From [Clostridium] aminophilum DSM 10710 (GTDB lineage Bacteria; Bacillota; Clostridia; Lachnospirales; Lachnospiraceae): a stretch of DNA of 64,000 nucleotides. The stretch is from positions 1 through 64,000 of the forward strand of contig NZ_JONJ01000011.1 in assembly GCF_000711825.1 (NCBI RefSeq), written 5' to 3'. The notes beneath the pieces were generated by a model. The model did not search any database, was not told where the DNA came from, and saw only the letters and a list, made by a program, of their open reading frames with translations. Positions 16,654 through 25,944 of the stretch are shown piece by piece. The position numbers and the translations under genes were made by a program. The stretch's first letter is position 1; each line of letters starts with the position of its first letter.

Positions 16654-18285
16654 GTGAGAGAACGAAAGCTTCTGGACTGCACGCTCCGCGACGGCGGATA
16701 TGTGAATGACTGGGAATTCGGAAAAGAGAATATCGTAAACATTTTTGAACGCCTTGTCGGTGCCGGCGTGGACATCATTGAGGTCGGCTTTCTTGACGAC
16801 CGGAGAGTCTATGACCCGAACCGCACGATCTTTCCGGACACGGAAAGCCTGAATAAGACATTTTCCAAACTCGATCCGGGAAACAGCATGGTGGTTGCGA
16901 TGATCGACTACGGCACCTGCGCGATCGATCGGATCCAGCCGCAGAAGGACACCTGCCTTGACGGTATCCGCGTCATTTTCAAGAAGGCGAAGATGAAGGG
17001 CGCGATCGAATTCTGCGCGAAGCTGAAAGCGCTGGGTTATAAGGTGTTTGCCAATGCGGTCTCCATCACCAGCTACAACGACCGGGAACTTCTGGACCTG
17101 GTGGATCTGGTCAATGACATCGAGCCGTATGCCATGTCGATGGTGGATACTTACGGACTGATGCATGAAGATCACGTGCTGCATTATTTTTCGCTGATTG
17201 ATTACAACCTGAAGCCGGGAATCATGATCGGCTATCACTCGCACAACAATTTCCAGATGGCGTACAGCAACAGCATTCAGGTGCTGAAGGCGCCGGCGTC
17301 CCATTCGGTCAATGTGGACGCGTCGCTCTACGGCATGGGAAAGAGCGCGGGCAATCTTCCGATCGAGCTGATGGCCATGTACATGGATACCAACATGGGC
17401 AAGAATTACGGCATGTCCCAGCTGATGGAGACCATCGACCTGAATATCATGCCGTTTTTCAACCGGACGCCATGGGGATACAAGCTGTTCTTCTACATCG
17501 CGGCTTCCAATCAGTGCCACCCGAATTACGTCAAGCAGCTCATGGAGAAGCAGACTCTCTCCCTGAGCCAGATCAACGAGCTCCTGCAGATGCTTCAGGG
17601 CGAAAAGAAGCTTCTCTATGACAAGGATTATATGGAGAATCTCTATCAGGAGTATCAGGGCCACGACTGCAGCGACGATCAGGCGCTGGCGGAACTCACG
17701 GAATACTGGAAGGACAGGGACATTCTCCTCATCGGACCTGGCCGGAATGTGGAAAACCAGAAAGACCGTGTGGACGCATTTGTCAGCGAGCATCATCCGG
17801 AGATCATTTCCATCAACTATCTGCCGCTTCATGTGAAGGCAAACTGCATCTTCATCAGCAACTCCAAGCGGTACATGATGCTGAACACTTCACTGGCGGA
17901 AATGCAGGAGGAAAACCGGGAGAGCAAGGAGAATTTCCGTGTGATCGCGACCTCCAACGTCACGAAGATGAGCGGACATTTCGATTACACACTCAATTAT
18001 TCGACATGGATCGACCGCTCGGCGGAGATCGTCGACAACTCCTTTGTCATGCTGTTGCGCGTTCTGGCGAAATGCGGCGTGAAGAAAGTTTTCTGCGCGG
18101 GCTTTGACGGCTACAGCGAAGACGGAAAGAACTATTTCAATGCGGGAATGGATTACCGCAATGAGCGTGAAAAGAGAGATATCGAGAAGTCCCTGCGCAC
18201 CAACCGCTATGTGGATTCCGTTCTGGCGGATCTCGCGGACCGGATGACGGTGGAATTTGTCACCGATTCCCGCTATCACGCATAA
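16654..18285 (+). CDS. DRE-TIM aldolase fused to a C-terminal Rossmann-like domain
   Basis: 543 residues from GTG 16654, which has AAGGA at good spacing; TTG 16648 is too close. Residues about 1-300 are a HMG-CoA lyase/4-hydroxy-2-oxovalerate aldolase-type TIM barrel: LLDCTLRDGG (metal Asp and catalytic Arg, 6-15), IIEVGFLDD, SMVDTYGL and the metal-binding GYHSHNNFQ (193-201). Residues about 352-543 begin DILLIGPGRNVENQK, a nucleotide-binding-like start, and continue as an alpha/beta domain of a kind I do not recognise with certainty. The gene opens a polysaccharide cluster, with a TPP enzyme 75 bp downstream. It probably makes or cleaves a 2-oxo acid or branched sugar building block (inference). 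Confidence 0.8.
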   Translation: MRERKLLDCTLRDGGYVNDWEFGKENIVNIFERLVGAGVDIIEVGFLDDRRVYDPNRTIFPDTESLNKTFSKLDPGNSMVVAMIDYGTCAIDRIQPQKDTCLDGIRVIFKKAKMKGAIEFCAKLKALGYKVFANAVSITSYNDRELLDLVDLVNDIEPYAMSMVDTYGLMHEDHVLHYFSLIDYNLKPGIMIGYHSHNNFQMAYSNSIQVLKAPASHSVNVDASLYGMGKSAGNLPIELMAMYMDTNMGKNYGMSQLMETIDLNIMPFFNRTPWGYKLFFYIAASNQCHPNYVKQLMEKQTLSLSQINELLQMLQGEKKLLYDKDYMENLYQEYQGHDCSDDQALAELTEYWKDRDILLIGPGRNVENQKDRVDAFVSEHHPEIISINYLPLHVKANCIFISNSKRYMMLNTSLAEMQEENRESKENFRVIATSNVTKMSGHFDYTLNYSTWIDRSAEIVDNSFVMLLRVLAKCGVKKVFCAGFDGYSEDGKNYFNAGMDYRNEREKRDIEKSLRTNRYVDSVLADLADRMTVEFVTDSRYHA

Positions 18286-18360
18286 GGACGATACTGACAA
18301 AAAACGAACCATGAATTGCAACATATACGCCATTCCGGTTGTATATGAGGAGGATATTTC

Positions 18361-20280
18361 ATGAAAATCAAACTTGCGAATTACCTGTCACAGAAACTGA
18401 CAGAGATGGGAATTACCGAATGCTTTACCATCACCGGCGGCGGTGCCATGCACTTAAACGATGCGCTTGGCCATCAGAAGGGGCTTCACTGCACCTACAA
18501 CCATCACGAACAGGCCTGCGCGATGGCGGCAGAGGCGTATGCGAGAATTCACAACAGAATTGCCGCAGTCTGCGTGACGACCGGACCGGGAGGAATCAAC
18601 GCGCTGAACGGCGTTGCCGGAGGTTTTGTGGATTCGATCCCGATGATGATCTTTTCCGGACAGGTTCGCTATGACACCAGTTCCATGTCCACCAATCTTC
18701 ATCTCCGCGCGATGGGAGATCAGGAATACGATATCGTCAAGTCCGTTGACCGTATGACCAAATATGCCGAGATGATCATTGATCCGATGCGGATCCGTTT
18801 CTGCATGGAGAAGATGTTCTTCCTTGCCATGAACGGAAGACCGGGTCCGTGCTGGCTCGACATTCCGCTGAATGTTCAGGCATCCATCATTGAAACCGAT
18901 GATCTGATCGGTTTCGATGCGGAGGATTACAAGGCGGGCGGCACCGGATGGAGCGCTCCGAGCGGTCATGAGAGGGCGGAAGACTTTGCCGGTCACGGAG
19001 AGTACCGCGAGAAGTTTGCGCCGAAGGTGACCAGAGAGCAGGCGAAGGCCGTGATCGACCGGATCCGTTCTTCCGAACGCCCGGTGATCAATGCCGGCAA
19101 CGGGATCCGCATCGCCGGCGCGCACGACATTTTCATGAAGGTTGTGGATAAGCTCGGCATCCCGGTGGTGACCGGCGCCGATTCCATCGACTGCATCTGG
19201 GATGAGCATCCGCTTTCCATCGGAAAAGGCGGAAATGTCGGCGACCGTCCGGGCAACTTTGCCATCCAGAACAGTGATCTGGTTCTGTCTCTCGGAAGCC
19301 GTCTGAGCTTCCGCCAGGTCGGCTACCGCTTTGAGACCTGGGCGAGAGCGGCGTATGTCATCTGCAACGATATCGATGCGGAAGAGCTGAAGAAGCCGAC
19401 CCTTCATGTGGATATGCCGGTGCACGCGGATGTAAAGGATCTTCTGACCGTGATGGATGAGATTCTCACGGAAGAAGGGGACAGCATCCTTTTCGGCGCA
19501 AAGAAAGATGCGCAGGACAAATGGCTCCGGACCTGCCAGGAGTGGAAAAAGAAATATCCGGTTGTCACCGAGAAGCATATGAACGGCGGAAATGATCACG
19601 AGGCGAATGTGTACGCATTTGCGCATGTGATGAGTTCTCTGCTGGAAGAAGACCAGATCGTGGTGGTCGGCAACGGCTCCGCCAATGTTGTCTGCGGACA
19701 CGGAAATGTCCTGAAGAAGGGACAGCGGTTTATCTCCAACTCCGGTATGGCATCCATGGGTTACGGACTTCCGGCATCCATCGGCTGCTGCATTGCGGAT
19801 CACACGAAAGATGTCATCCTGATCACCGGTGACGGCTCCCTGCAGATGAATCTTCAGGAACTTCAGACGGTGATCGGCTATCATCTTCCGATCAAGATCT
19901 TTATGATCAACAATCAGGGTTATCACTCCATCCGTCAGACCCAGAAGAATTTCTTCGGGGAGCCGCTGGTCGGAATCGGCAATGATTCCAATGACGTGAC
20001 CTTCCCGGACATGTCGAAGCTTGCGCCGGCGTACGGCTTCCCGTATGTCGCGATCCACAACAACGCGGAGATTGAGGAGAAGACCAGAGAATTCCTTGCA
20101 ATCGAGGGACCGGCCTTCTGTGAAGTCTTCGTCACCATCGACCAGAACTTTGAGCCGAAGGCATCCTCCAAGAAGCTTCCGGACGGCTCGATGATGAGCG
20201 CGCCGCTGGAGGATCTGGCACCGTTCCTTCCGGAAGAAGAGATGGATGAGATCATGATCATCCCGAGAATCCGCAAGTAA
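18361..20280 (+). CDS. Thiamine-diphosphate enzyme of the acetolactate synthase family
   Basis: 639 residues, ATG 18361 after GAGGAGG. The three ALS-type domains are present. The N-terminal PYR domain has the cofactor-activating Glu50 (NHHEQACAMAAEAYARI) and GPGGINALNGVAGGFVDSIP. The central domain has RPVINAGNGIRIAG. The C-terminal PP domain has the metal motif GDGS (490-493) ending in NN (517-518). It is longer than housekeeping IlvB, has no IlvN-type small subunit next to it, and sits between an aldolase and a sugar epimerase. That context fits a carbohydrate-tailoring role, such as adding a two-carbon unit to a keto sugar (as YerE does) or handling the aldolase product. It is unlikely to be the valine/isoleucine enzyme. 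Confidence 0.85.
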   Translation: MKIKLANYLSQKLTEMGITECFTITGGGAMHLNDALGHQKGLHCTYNHHEQACAMAAEAYARIHNRIAAVCVTTGPGGINALNGVAGGFVDSIPMMIFSGQVRYDTSSMSTNLHLRAMGDQEYDIVKSVDRMTKYAEMIIDPMRIRFCMEKMFFLAMNGRPGPCWLDIPLNVQASIIETDDLIGFDAEDYKAGGTGWSAPSGHERAEDFAGHGEYREKFAPKVTREQAKAVIDRIRSSERPVINAGNGIRIAGAHDIFMKVVDKLGIPVVTGADSIDCIWDEHPLSIGKGGNVGDRPGNFAIQNSDLVLSLGSRLSFRQVGYRFETWARAAYVICNDIDAEELKKPTLHVDMPVHADVKDLLTVMDEILTEEGDSILFGAKKDAQDKWLRTCQEWKKKYPVVTEKHMNGGNDHEANVYAFAHVMSSLLEEDQIVVVGNGSANVVCGHGNVLKKGQRFISNSGMASMGYGLPASIGCCIADHTKDVILITGDGSLQMNLQELQTVIGYHLPIKIFMINNQGYHSIRQTQKNFFGEPLVGIGNDSNDVTFPDMSKLAPAYGFPYVAIHNNAEIEEKTREFLAIEGPAFCEVFVTIDQNFEPKASSKKLPDGSMMSAPLEDLAPFLPEEEMDEIMIIPRIRK

Positions 20281-20445
20281 CTGCGGGGACAGACCGCGGG
20301 GAACAGACCGCCGGAACGGCGAAGAATAAACCGGATACCGGCGGCATTCCCCGGGCTACATGCCGGAGCGGATTACGGCGGAAAAACCGCAGACAGCACG
20401 GGTTAGACCGTGAACAAAACAGCAGTAAAGAGGTTACAGAGATAC

Positions 20446-21375
20446 ATGAGAATTGCAGCAACAGGCGCGACGAGCTTTGTCGGAATCGCCGCAGTAAAAG
20501 AACTCCTCCGCAGAGGTCACGAGGTGACCGCCATCCTGAGAGAGGGATCCGCAAAGAGGGATCTTCTCCGTGTCGACGGGGAATTTCCTGAGAAACTGAC
20601 GATCCTCGAACTCGATCTGACGAAAGTCTCCGGTCTGCCGGAACTCGTCCGGGAGCCGGTGGATGTATTCCTTCATATGGGATGGCTCGGAGCGGGAAGT
20701 GATTCCCGAAAAGATCCGGAGATTCAGAAAAAGAGTGCGGAGATCGCGATGGATGCGGTTCGGGCGGCAGGAAAAATGGGCTGCAGAAGATTTGTCTTTA
20801 CGGGAAGCCAGGCGGAGTACGGTCTTCATGAGGAGAGGATCACCGAGGAGACCGAGTGCAGTCCGAAATCCCCATACGGCGAGCAGAAGCTCTATGTGAG
20901 AGAACATGCGCCGGCTCTCTGCGAGGAACTGGGGATGGATTACGCACACGCCCGCATTTTCAGCACCTATGGACCGGGAGACCACCCGTGGTCGCTGATC
21001 TCCGGCTGCATCGACAAGTTCCGGGCAGATGATCTGATGGAAATGACTTCCTGTACACAGACATGGAATTTCCTCTATATCGATGACTGCGGCAGAGCGA
21101 TCGCGGATCTGTGTGAGTATGAGGGAAGTCTTGCGGAACACGGCTGTGTCTACAATCTCGGCGGTCCGATGGATGAGACCGGCGAGCTTAAGAATTTTGT
21201 TAAAATGCTCCGTGACGCGGTCGGAAGCGGAACGGCAGTGTTCGGCATTCATCCGTACAATGCGGAGGGAGTCGTCAATCTGGATCCGGATATTACAAAA
21301 ATGCGTGAGGTTCTCGGCTGGGAACCGGCGATTCATTTCGAAGAGGGCATCCGCCGCATACTCGGCAGGCGCTGA
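20446..21375 (+). CDS. NAD-dependent sugar epimerase/dehydratase (SDR)
   Basis: 309 residues from ATG 20446; an upstream GTG at 20410 in frame is less likely. Extended SDR fold: N-terminal NAD motif ATGATSFVG, VFTGSQAEYG, and catalytic YxxxK as SPYGEQKLYV. ARIFSTYGPGDHPWSLI and FLYIDDCGRAIADLC are typical of NDP-sugar 4-epimerases/4,6-dehydratases or reductases. It is the third gene of the aldolase-TPP-epimerase set and may act on the keto sugar acceptor or reduce its product. Confidence 0.85.
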   Translation: MRIAATGATSFVGIAAVKELLRRGHEVTAILREGSAKRDLLRVDGEFPEKLTILELDLTKVSGLPELVREPVDVFLHMGWLGAGSDSRKDPEIQKKSAEIAMDAVRAAGKMGCRRFVFTGSQAEYGLHEERITEETECSPKSPYGEQKLYVREHAPALCEELGMDYAHARIFSTYGPGDHPWSLISGCIDKFRADDLMEMTSCTQTWNFLYIDDCGRAIADLCEYEGSLAEHGCVYNLGGPMDETGELKNFVKMLRDAVGSGTAVFGIHPYNAEGVVNLDPDITKMREVLGWEPAIHFEEGIRRILGRR

Positions 21376-21553
21376 CAGTAAGAAAATCTTATGTTGAATG
21401 TGTCTGCCGACCGCGTTAGGATTAGGAAGATAATCAGGGAAGGCCGGTCAGGACACAGGAACGCATGAAAGACTGCGAAAAAGAGTGTTCCCGGTTCGGA
21501 GATCCGGTCTGTAAAAATGGTTATTCAAAGATATCGTAAGAGGAGTTATTACA

Positions 21554-22579
21554 GTGAAGAAAATCAGTGTTCTGATACCATGCTATAACGAGGAGGAGAA
21601 CGTTCGGCCCATCGCCGAGGCCGTGATCGGGACCATCACAAGGGACTGCCCGGCATACGATTACGAGCTTGTCTTTATCGACAACGATTCCTCGGACAGA
21701 ACAAGACCGATTCTGAAAGAGCTGTGCACCGAAAATTACCATATCAAGGCGATTCTGAATGCCCGCAATTTCGGTCAGTTCAATTCTCCGTATTACGGTA
21801 TGCTGCAGTGTACCGGCGACTGCGTCATCAGTATGGTGGCCGATTTCCAGGATCCGGTGGAAATGATCCCGAAATATGTTCACGAGTGGGAACAGGGATA
21901 TAAGATCGTCATCGGAATCAAAGTCGGAAGCAAAGAGAATCCGGTCATGTACTTCCTGCGCAGCTGCTATTACAAGATGATCCGGAAACTCTCCGACGTG
22001 GAACAGATAGAGCATTTTACCGGTTCCGGTCTCTATGACCGGGATTTCATCAATGTTCTCCGCACACTGGAGGACCCGACTCCGTTCCTGCGCGGCATTG
22101 TGGCGGAACTGGGATACCGGAGAAAAGAGATTCCGTATATTCAGCCGGAGCGCCGGGCCGGTGTGACGCACAATAATTTCTATCGCCTGTATGATGCGGC
22201 GATGCTGTCCGTGACCAGCTACACAAAGGTCGGACTTCGGATTGCGACGATTTTTGGCAGCGTCTGCGCGGCCATCAGCATGCTGATCGCGTTCATTTAC
22301 CTGATCCTCAAGCTGACTCACTGGAATGATTTTCCGGCCGGCATGGCGCCGATGCTGCTCGGCATGCTTTTCCTCGGAAGTGTGCAGCTGTTCTTCATCG
22401 GACTGGTGGGAGAATACATTCTCTCTATCAATTCGAGAGTGATGAAGAGACCGCTTGTCGTGGAAGAGGAGAGGATCAATTTCGGCGATGCGCCGGCGGA
22501 TCCGTCCCACGGGGTCGCCGGGAGAAAGCTGGAACTCGGAACACCGGAAAAGACGGAGAAATCCGTACAGAACGGCTGA
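21554..22579 (+). CDS. GT2 glycosyltransferase with two C-terminal membrane helices (GtrB/DPM-like)
   Basis: 341 residues with a GTG start at 21554 (AGGAG 9 bp upstream). The GT-A domain begins VLIPCYNEEENV, with FIDNDSSDRT and the metal motif region VADFQDP. Two hydrophobic helices follow (about 225-255 and 260-290). This is the GtrB/ArnC architecture that transfers a sugar from an NDP donor to undecaprenyl phosphate on the inner face of the membrane. The product would be a lipid-linked monosaccharide for decorating the polymer. The last 45 residues are hydrophilic and variable. Confidence 0.87.
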   Translation: MKKISVLIPCYNEEENVRPIAEAVIGTITRDCPAYDYELVFIDNDSSDRTRPILKELCTENYHIKAILNARNFGQFNSPYYGMLQCTGDCVISMVADFQDPVEMIPKYVHEWEQGYKIVIGIKVGSKENPVMYFLRSCYYKMIRKLSDVEQIEHFTGSGLYDRDFINVLRTLEDPTPFLRGIVAELGYRRKEIPYIQPERRAGVTHNNFYRLYDAAMLSVTSYTKVGLRIATIFGSVCAAISMLIAFIYLILKLTHWNDFPAGMAPMLLGMLFLGSVQLFFIGLVGEYILSINSRVMKRPLVVEEERINFGDAPADPSHGVAGRKLELGTPEKTEKSVQNG

Positions 22580-22660
22580 CAATGCCGGTGGAACGCACCG
22601 GCATCGAACGGAAAACGGTGTGTGTTTCGAAAAAAACGATAAGAAGACCGGAGAGGTTAG

Positions 22661-24847
22661 ATGAAATATAATGTTGATGTAGTGCGCATCCGTGAAAATG
22701 AGATCGAGCTCAACGGATGGGCCATCGGCCGTGATCCGTCGGAAGAGATCCGCTATCAGGTGGAAGATGCGGACCACGAGCCGATCGATCACAAGTTTGT
22801 GCGCACGCGCCGCGATGATGTGGCGGAGATCTATTTCGGCGAAGCCGTGGAAAAAGAACTTGGATTTGATATCCGCTTCCCTTATGAGAGAGGAAGAGAT
22901 TATTATCTGGTCATCACCGACGGAAAGCGCAGAACAAGAATCAAATACAATGAAGAACTGATACGGAAGAGATCCAGCGTTGCGCACAAGAAGATGCGCC
23001 GTATCATGGATCTCATCAACATGGAGACGGTGAAGGTCTGCCTGGATTATGCGAAGGAAAACGGCATTCGCGCGCTGATTCAGAAATCCAGACACAAACT
23101 GGCCGGAATCGACAGCGATTATGATTACCCGGAGTGGTATGAACTGACCCGGCCGACTACTGAAGAACTCGAAGCGCAGCGGAAGGCGGAGTGGAAGATC
23201 CGACCGCTGTTTTCCGTGGTGATTCCGGTATACAAGACGCCGAAGAAGTATCTTATCGAGATGCTGGACTCGCTGCGCGACCAGACCTACGATCACTTCG
23301 AGGTCTGCATTGCGGACGGAAGCCCGGCGGGTGAGAGCGTGGAGAATGTTCTCCGGGAGTATGCCCGGAAGGACAGCCGGTTCCGCTATACCGTTCTCGG
23401 AGAGAACCGCGGTATTGCCGGCAACACCAACGCGGCGCTTGAACTGGCAAAGGGCGATTACATCATTCTGGCGGACCACGACGATACCGTGACGCCGAAT
23501 GCGCTCTACGAATGTGCGAAGCTGATCAATGAGCATCCGGAGTGCGATATGTTCTATTCGGATGAAGACAAGCTGGACATGGACGGCGGTGCGCTGTTTG
23601 ACCCGCATTTCAAGCCGGATTTCAATCCGGATCTTCTGTGCAGCGTGAATTACATCTGCCATCTGCTCTGCGTAAAGACAGCGCTTCAGCGAAATGCCGG
23701 AGGTTTCCGCGAGGAGTATGACGGCGCTCAGGATTACGATTTCATCTTCCGCTGCAGCGAGCAGGCAAAGGAGATCCGTCACATCCCGAAGGTGCTCTAC
23801 CACTGGCGCTGCCACAAGGATTCCACCGCGAGCAACCCGGAGAGCAAGATGTATGCCTTCACGGCCGGCGCGCGGGCGATCGAGGCGCACTATGACCGCT
23901 GCGGCATTGCTCACGGCAAGGTCGAAAAGGGCGTGGACTTCGGCATTTACCACACGGTTCCGAAGATCACCGGCGATCCGCTGGTATCCGTGATCATCCC
24001 GAACAAGGATCACACGGCCGATCTGGACCTCTGCATGAGAGCTATTCTCGAGAGAGGAACCTACCGGAATGTGGAGTTCATCGTGATCGAGAACAACAGC
24101 ACCGAGAAGGAGACCTGGGATTACTACGAGAAGATTCAGAAAGAATTTTCCTGCGTGCATGTGGTAAAGTGGGAGCGGGAGTTCAACTATTCCGCCATTA
24201 ACAATTTCGGCGTGACCTTCGCGAAGGGCGAATATCTCCTGTTCCTGAACAATGACACCGAGCTGATCGCAGAGAACTTTATCGAGGAAATGCTGCAGTT
24301 CTGTCAGCGGGAGGATGTCGGCGCCGTCGGCGCAAGACTCCTCTACGAGGACAATACGATTCAGCACGCGGGCGTGGTCGTCGGCTTCGGCGGCATCGCG
24401 GGCCACACTTTTATCGGCCTTCACAAGTCGGAGAACAGCTATTTCCACCGCGCCATGAGCGGACAGGATTACAGCGCCGTGACGGCGGCGTGCATGATGA
24501 GCAAGCGGAGAGTCTTTGATGAGATCGGCGGATTCACTGAGAAACTGGCGGTCGCATTCAATGACATCGATTATTGCATGAAAGTGCGGAAGGCCGGTTA
24601 TCTGGTGGCTTACGCACCCTATGCGCTTCTCCATCACTACGAGTCAAAATCCAGAGGCCTGGAGGACACGCCGGAGAAGGTGGCGCGGTTTAACCGCGAG
24701 ATCCGGATTTTCTCGGAGCGCTGGCCGGAGATTCTCCGGGACGGAGATCCGTTCTACAATCCGAATCTGACGCTTCGCAAATCAGACTTCTCTCTGCGGG
24801 ATCTGAAGAAGGAGAAGATAGGGGAACCTTATAAACTGGAGATCTGA
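22661..24847 (+). CDS. Two-domain GT2 glycosyltransferase
   Basis: 728 residues. An N-terminal region of about 180 residues (NVDVVRIRENEIELNGWAIG...) resembles a beta-rich domain seen in front of some wall-polysaccharide transferases. It is followed by two GT-A domains: the first from about 184 (FSVVIPVYKTPKKYL, metal motif ADHDDTVTP), the second from about 441 (VSVIIPNKDH, FLNNDTELI). Both have intact acidic metal motifs, so it may add two residues in turn, as RgpF-like and rhamnan transferases do. The gene is 81 bp after the previous transferase and 32 bp before the next. Confidence 0.88.
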   Translation: MKYNVDVVRIRENEIELNGWAIGRDPSEEIRYQVEDADHEPIDHKFVRTRRDDVAEIYFGEAVEKELGFDIRFPYERGRDYYLVITDGKRRTRIKYNEELIRKRSSVAHKKMRRIMDLINMETVKVCLDYAKENGIRALIQKSRHKLAGIDSDYDYPEWYELTRPTTEELEAQRKAEWKIRPLFSVVIPVYKTPKKYLIEMLDSLRDQTYDHFEVCIADGSPAGESVENVLREYARKDSRFRYTVLGENRGIAGNTNAALELAKGDYIILADHDDTVTPNALYECAKLINEHPECDMFYSDEDKLDMDGGALFDPHFKPDFNPDLLCSVNYICHLLCVKTALQRNAGGFREEYDGAQDYDFIFRCSEQAKEIRHIPKVLYHWRCHKDSTASNPESKMYAFTAGARAIEAHYDRCGIAHGKVEKGVDFGIYHTVPKITGDPLVSVIIPNKDHTADLDLCMRAILERGTYRNVEFIVIENNSTEKETWDYYEKIQKEFSCVHVVKWEREFNYSAINNFGVTFAKGEYLLFLNNDTELIAENFIEEMLQFCQREDVGAVGARLLYEDNTIQHAGVVVGFGGIAGHTFIGLHKSENSYFHRAMSGQDYSAVTAACMMSKRRVFDEIGGFTEKLAVAFNDIDYCMKVRKAGYLVAYAPYALLHHYESKSRGLEDTPEKVARFNREIRIFSERWPEILRDGDPFYNPNLTLRKSDFSLRDLKKEKIGEPYKLEI

Positions 24848-24879
24848 CAGGATTTCCGACCATATTGAGAGACGGGACA

Positions 24880-25944
24880 ATGCAGTATACAACAACCATC
24901 GTTATTCCAAACTACAACGGACTTCATTTCATGGAGCCGTGCCTGCGGACACTGGAAAGACAGACGTACAAGGCGTTTCGTCTTCTGATCGTAGACAACG
25001 GCTCGACGGACGGAAGCGCGGAGTGGCTGAGGGAACATGAGAAAATGTGGGCCGGAGAGGACAGTCCTTTTCCGGGATTCCGGGCGATTCTTCTCCCGGA
25101 GAATACCGGATTTTCCGGCGCGGTGAATGTGGGCATCAAAGCGGCGGACACGCCGTATGTGATCCTTCTCAACAATGATATCAAGGCGGATCCGTATTAC
25201 GTTGCCGAACTGGTGCGCGCGATCTCGAAGAGCGAGCGGATCTTTTCCGTCAGCAGCCGGATGATTCAGATGTATCACCCGGATCTTATGGACGACGCCG
25301 GCGATATGTATTCTGTCTTCGGATGGGCTTATCAGAGAGGCGTCGGCCGGAGCGTGAAGAAGTACCGGAGACCGGCGAGAGTGTTCTCGGCCTGTGCCGG
25401 TGCGGCGATCTACCGGAGAAAGGTGTTCGAGGAGATCGGATACTTCGACGAGATGCATTTTGCCTATCTCGAAGACCTCGATGTGGGTTACCGCGCCCGG
25501 ATCTACGGATATGAAAATATCTACTGCCCGGCGGCCAAGGTTCTTCACGTCGGCAGCGGTACCAGCGGATCGAAATACAATCCGTTCAAGGTAAAGCTTG
25601 CCGCGAGAAACAATATCTATCTGAACGTCAAAAACATGCCGCTTCCGCAGCTGTTGCTGAACGCATTGCCGATCTTTGCGGGAATGTGCGTGAAGTATGC
25701 ATTTTTTAAAAAGAGAGGATTCGGCAGAGAATTCCTCAGCGGGGTATGGGAAGGGTTCCGTACCGCGAAAAAATGCCGGAAGGTTCCCTGTCTTCCGGAG
25801 CACCTGAAAAACTATCTCATGATCGAAGCGGAACTGATCTACGGAGCGGTTCTCTACACTTATGAGTTTGCAGTACGCCATCTGGAAAATGCTTTTCGCG
25901 GAAAAGCGGATGCCGATGGCGTGGAAGGGAAACATAACGCATGA
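24880..25944 (+). CDS. GT2 glycosyltransferase (rhamnosyltransferase-like)
   Basis: 354 residues from ATG 24880; TTG 24865 is a possible longer start. Motifs are TIVIPNYNGLHF, LLIVDNGSTDGS, GFSGAVNVGIK, LLNNDIKADPYYV, then ACAGAAIYRRKVFEEIGYFDE and YLEDLDVGYRARI, the latter carrying the putative catalytic base. It adds a sugar to a growing glycan on the cytoplasmic face. Its stop overlaps the start of the LCP ligase by 4 bp (ATGA), so the two are co-translated. Confidence 0.88.
   Translation: MQYTTTIVIPNYNGLHFMEPCLRTLERQTYKAFRLLIVDNGSTDGSAEWLREHEKMWAGEDSPFPGFRAILLPENTGFSGAVNVGIKAADTPYVILLNNDIKADPYYVAELVRAISKSERIFSVSSRMIQMYHPDLMDDAGDMYSVFGWAYQRGVGRSVKKYRRPARVFSACAGAAIYRRKVFEEIGYFDEMHFAYLEDLDVGYRARIYGYENIYCPAAKVLHVGSGTSGSKYNPFKVKLAARNNIYLNVKNMPLPQLLLNALPIFAGMCVKYAFFKKRGFGREFLSGVWEGFRTAKKCRKVPCLPEHLKNYLMIEAELIYGAVLYTYEFAVRHLENAFRGKADADGVEGKHNA

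Noticed and set aside
18454-20058. 534-codon minus-strand frame within the TPP enzyme gene
   Set aside because: Complementary-strand shadow of a well-supported enzyme; composition (His/Arg/Asp-rich) is typical of antisense artefacts.
18361-20280. Housekeeping acetolactate synthase (ilvB)
   Set aside because: Motifs fit the family, but no small subunit is adjacent, the protein is longer, and neighbours are sugar and glycan genes rather than ilvC/ilvD.
21521-24637. 1038-codon open frame on the minus strand across the glycosyltransferase genes
   Set aside because: It runs antisense to two intact GT2 genes with clear motifs and ribosome sites. Long antisense frames are expected here from the strong third-position GC bias, and the translation has no recognisable domain.
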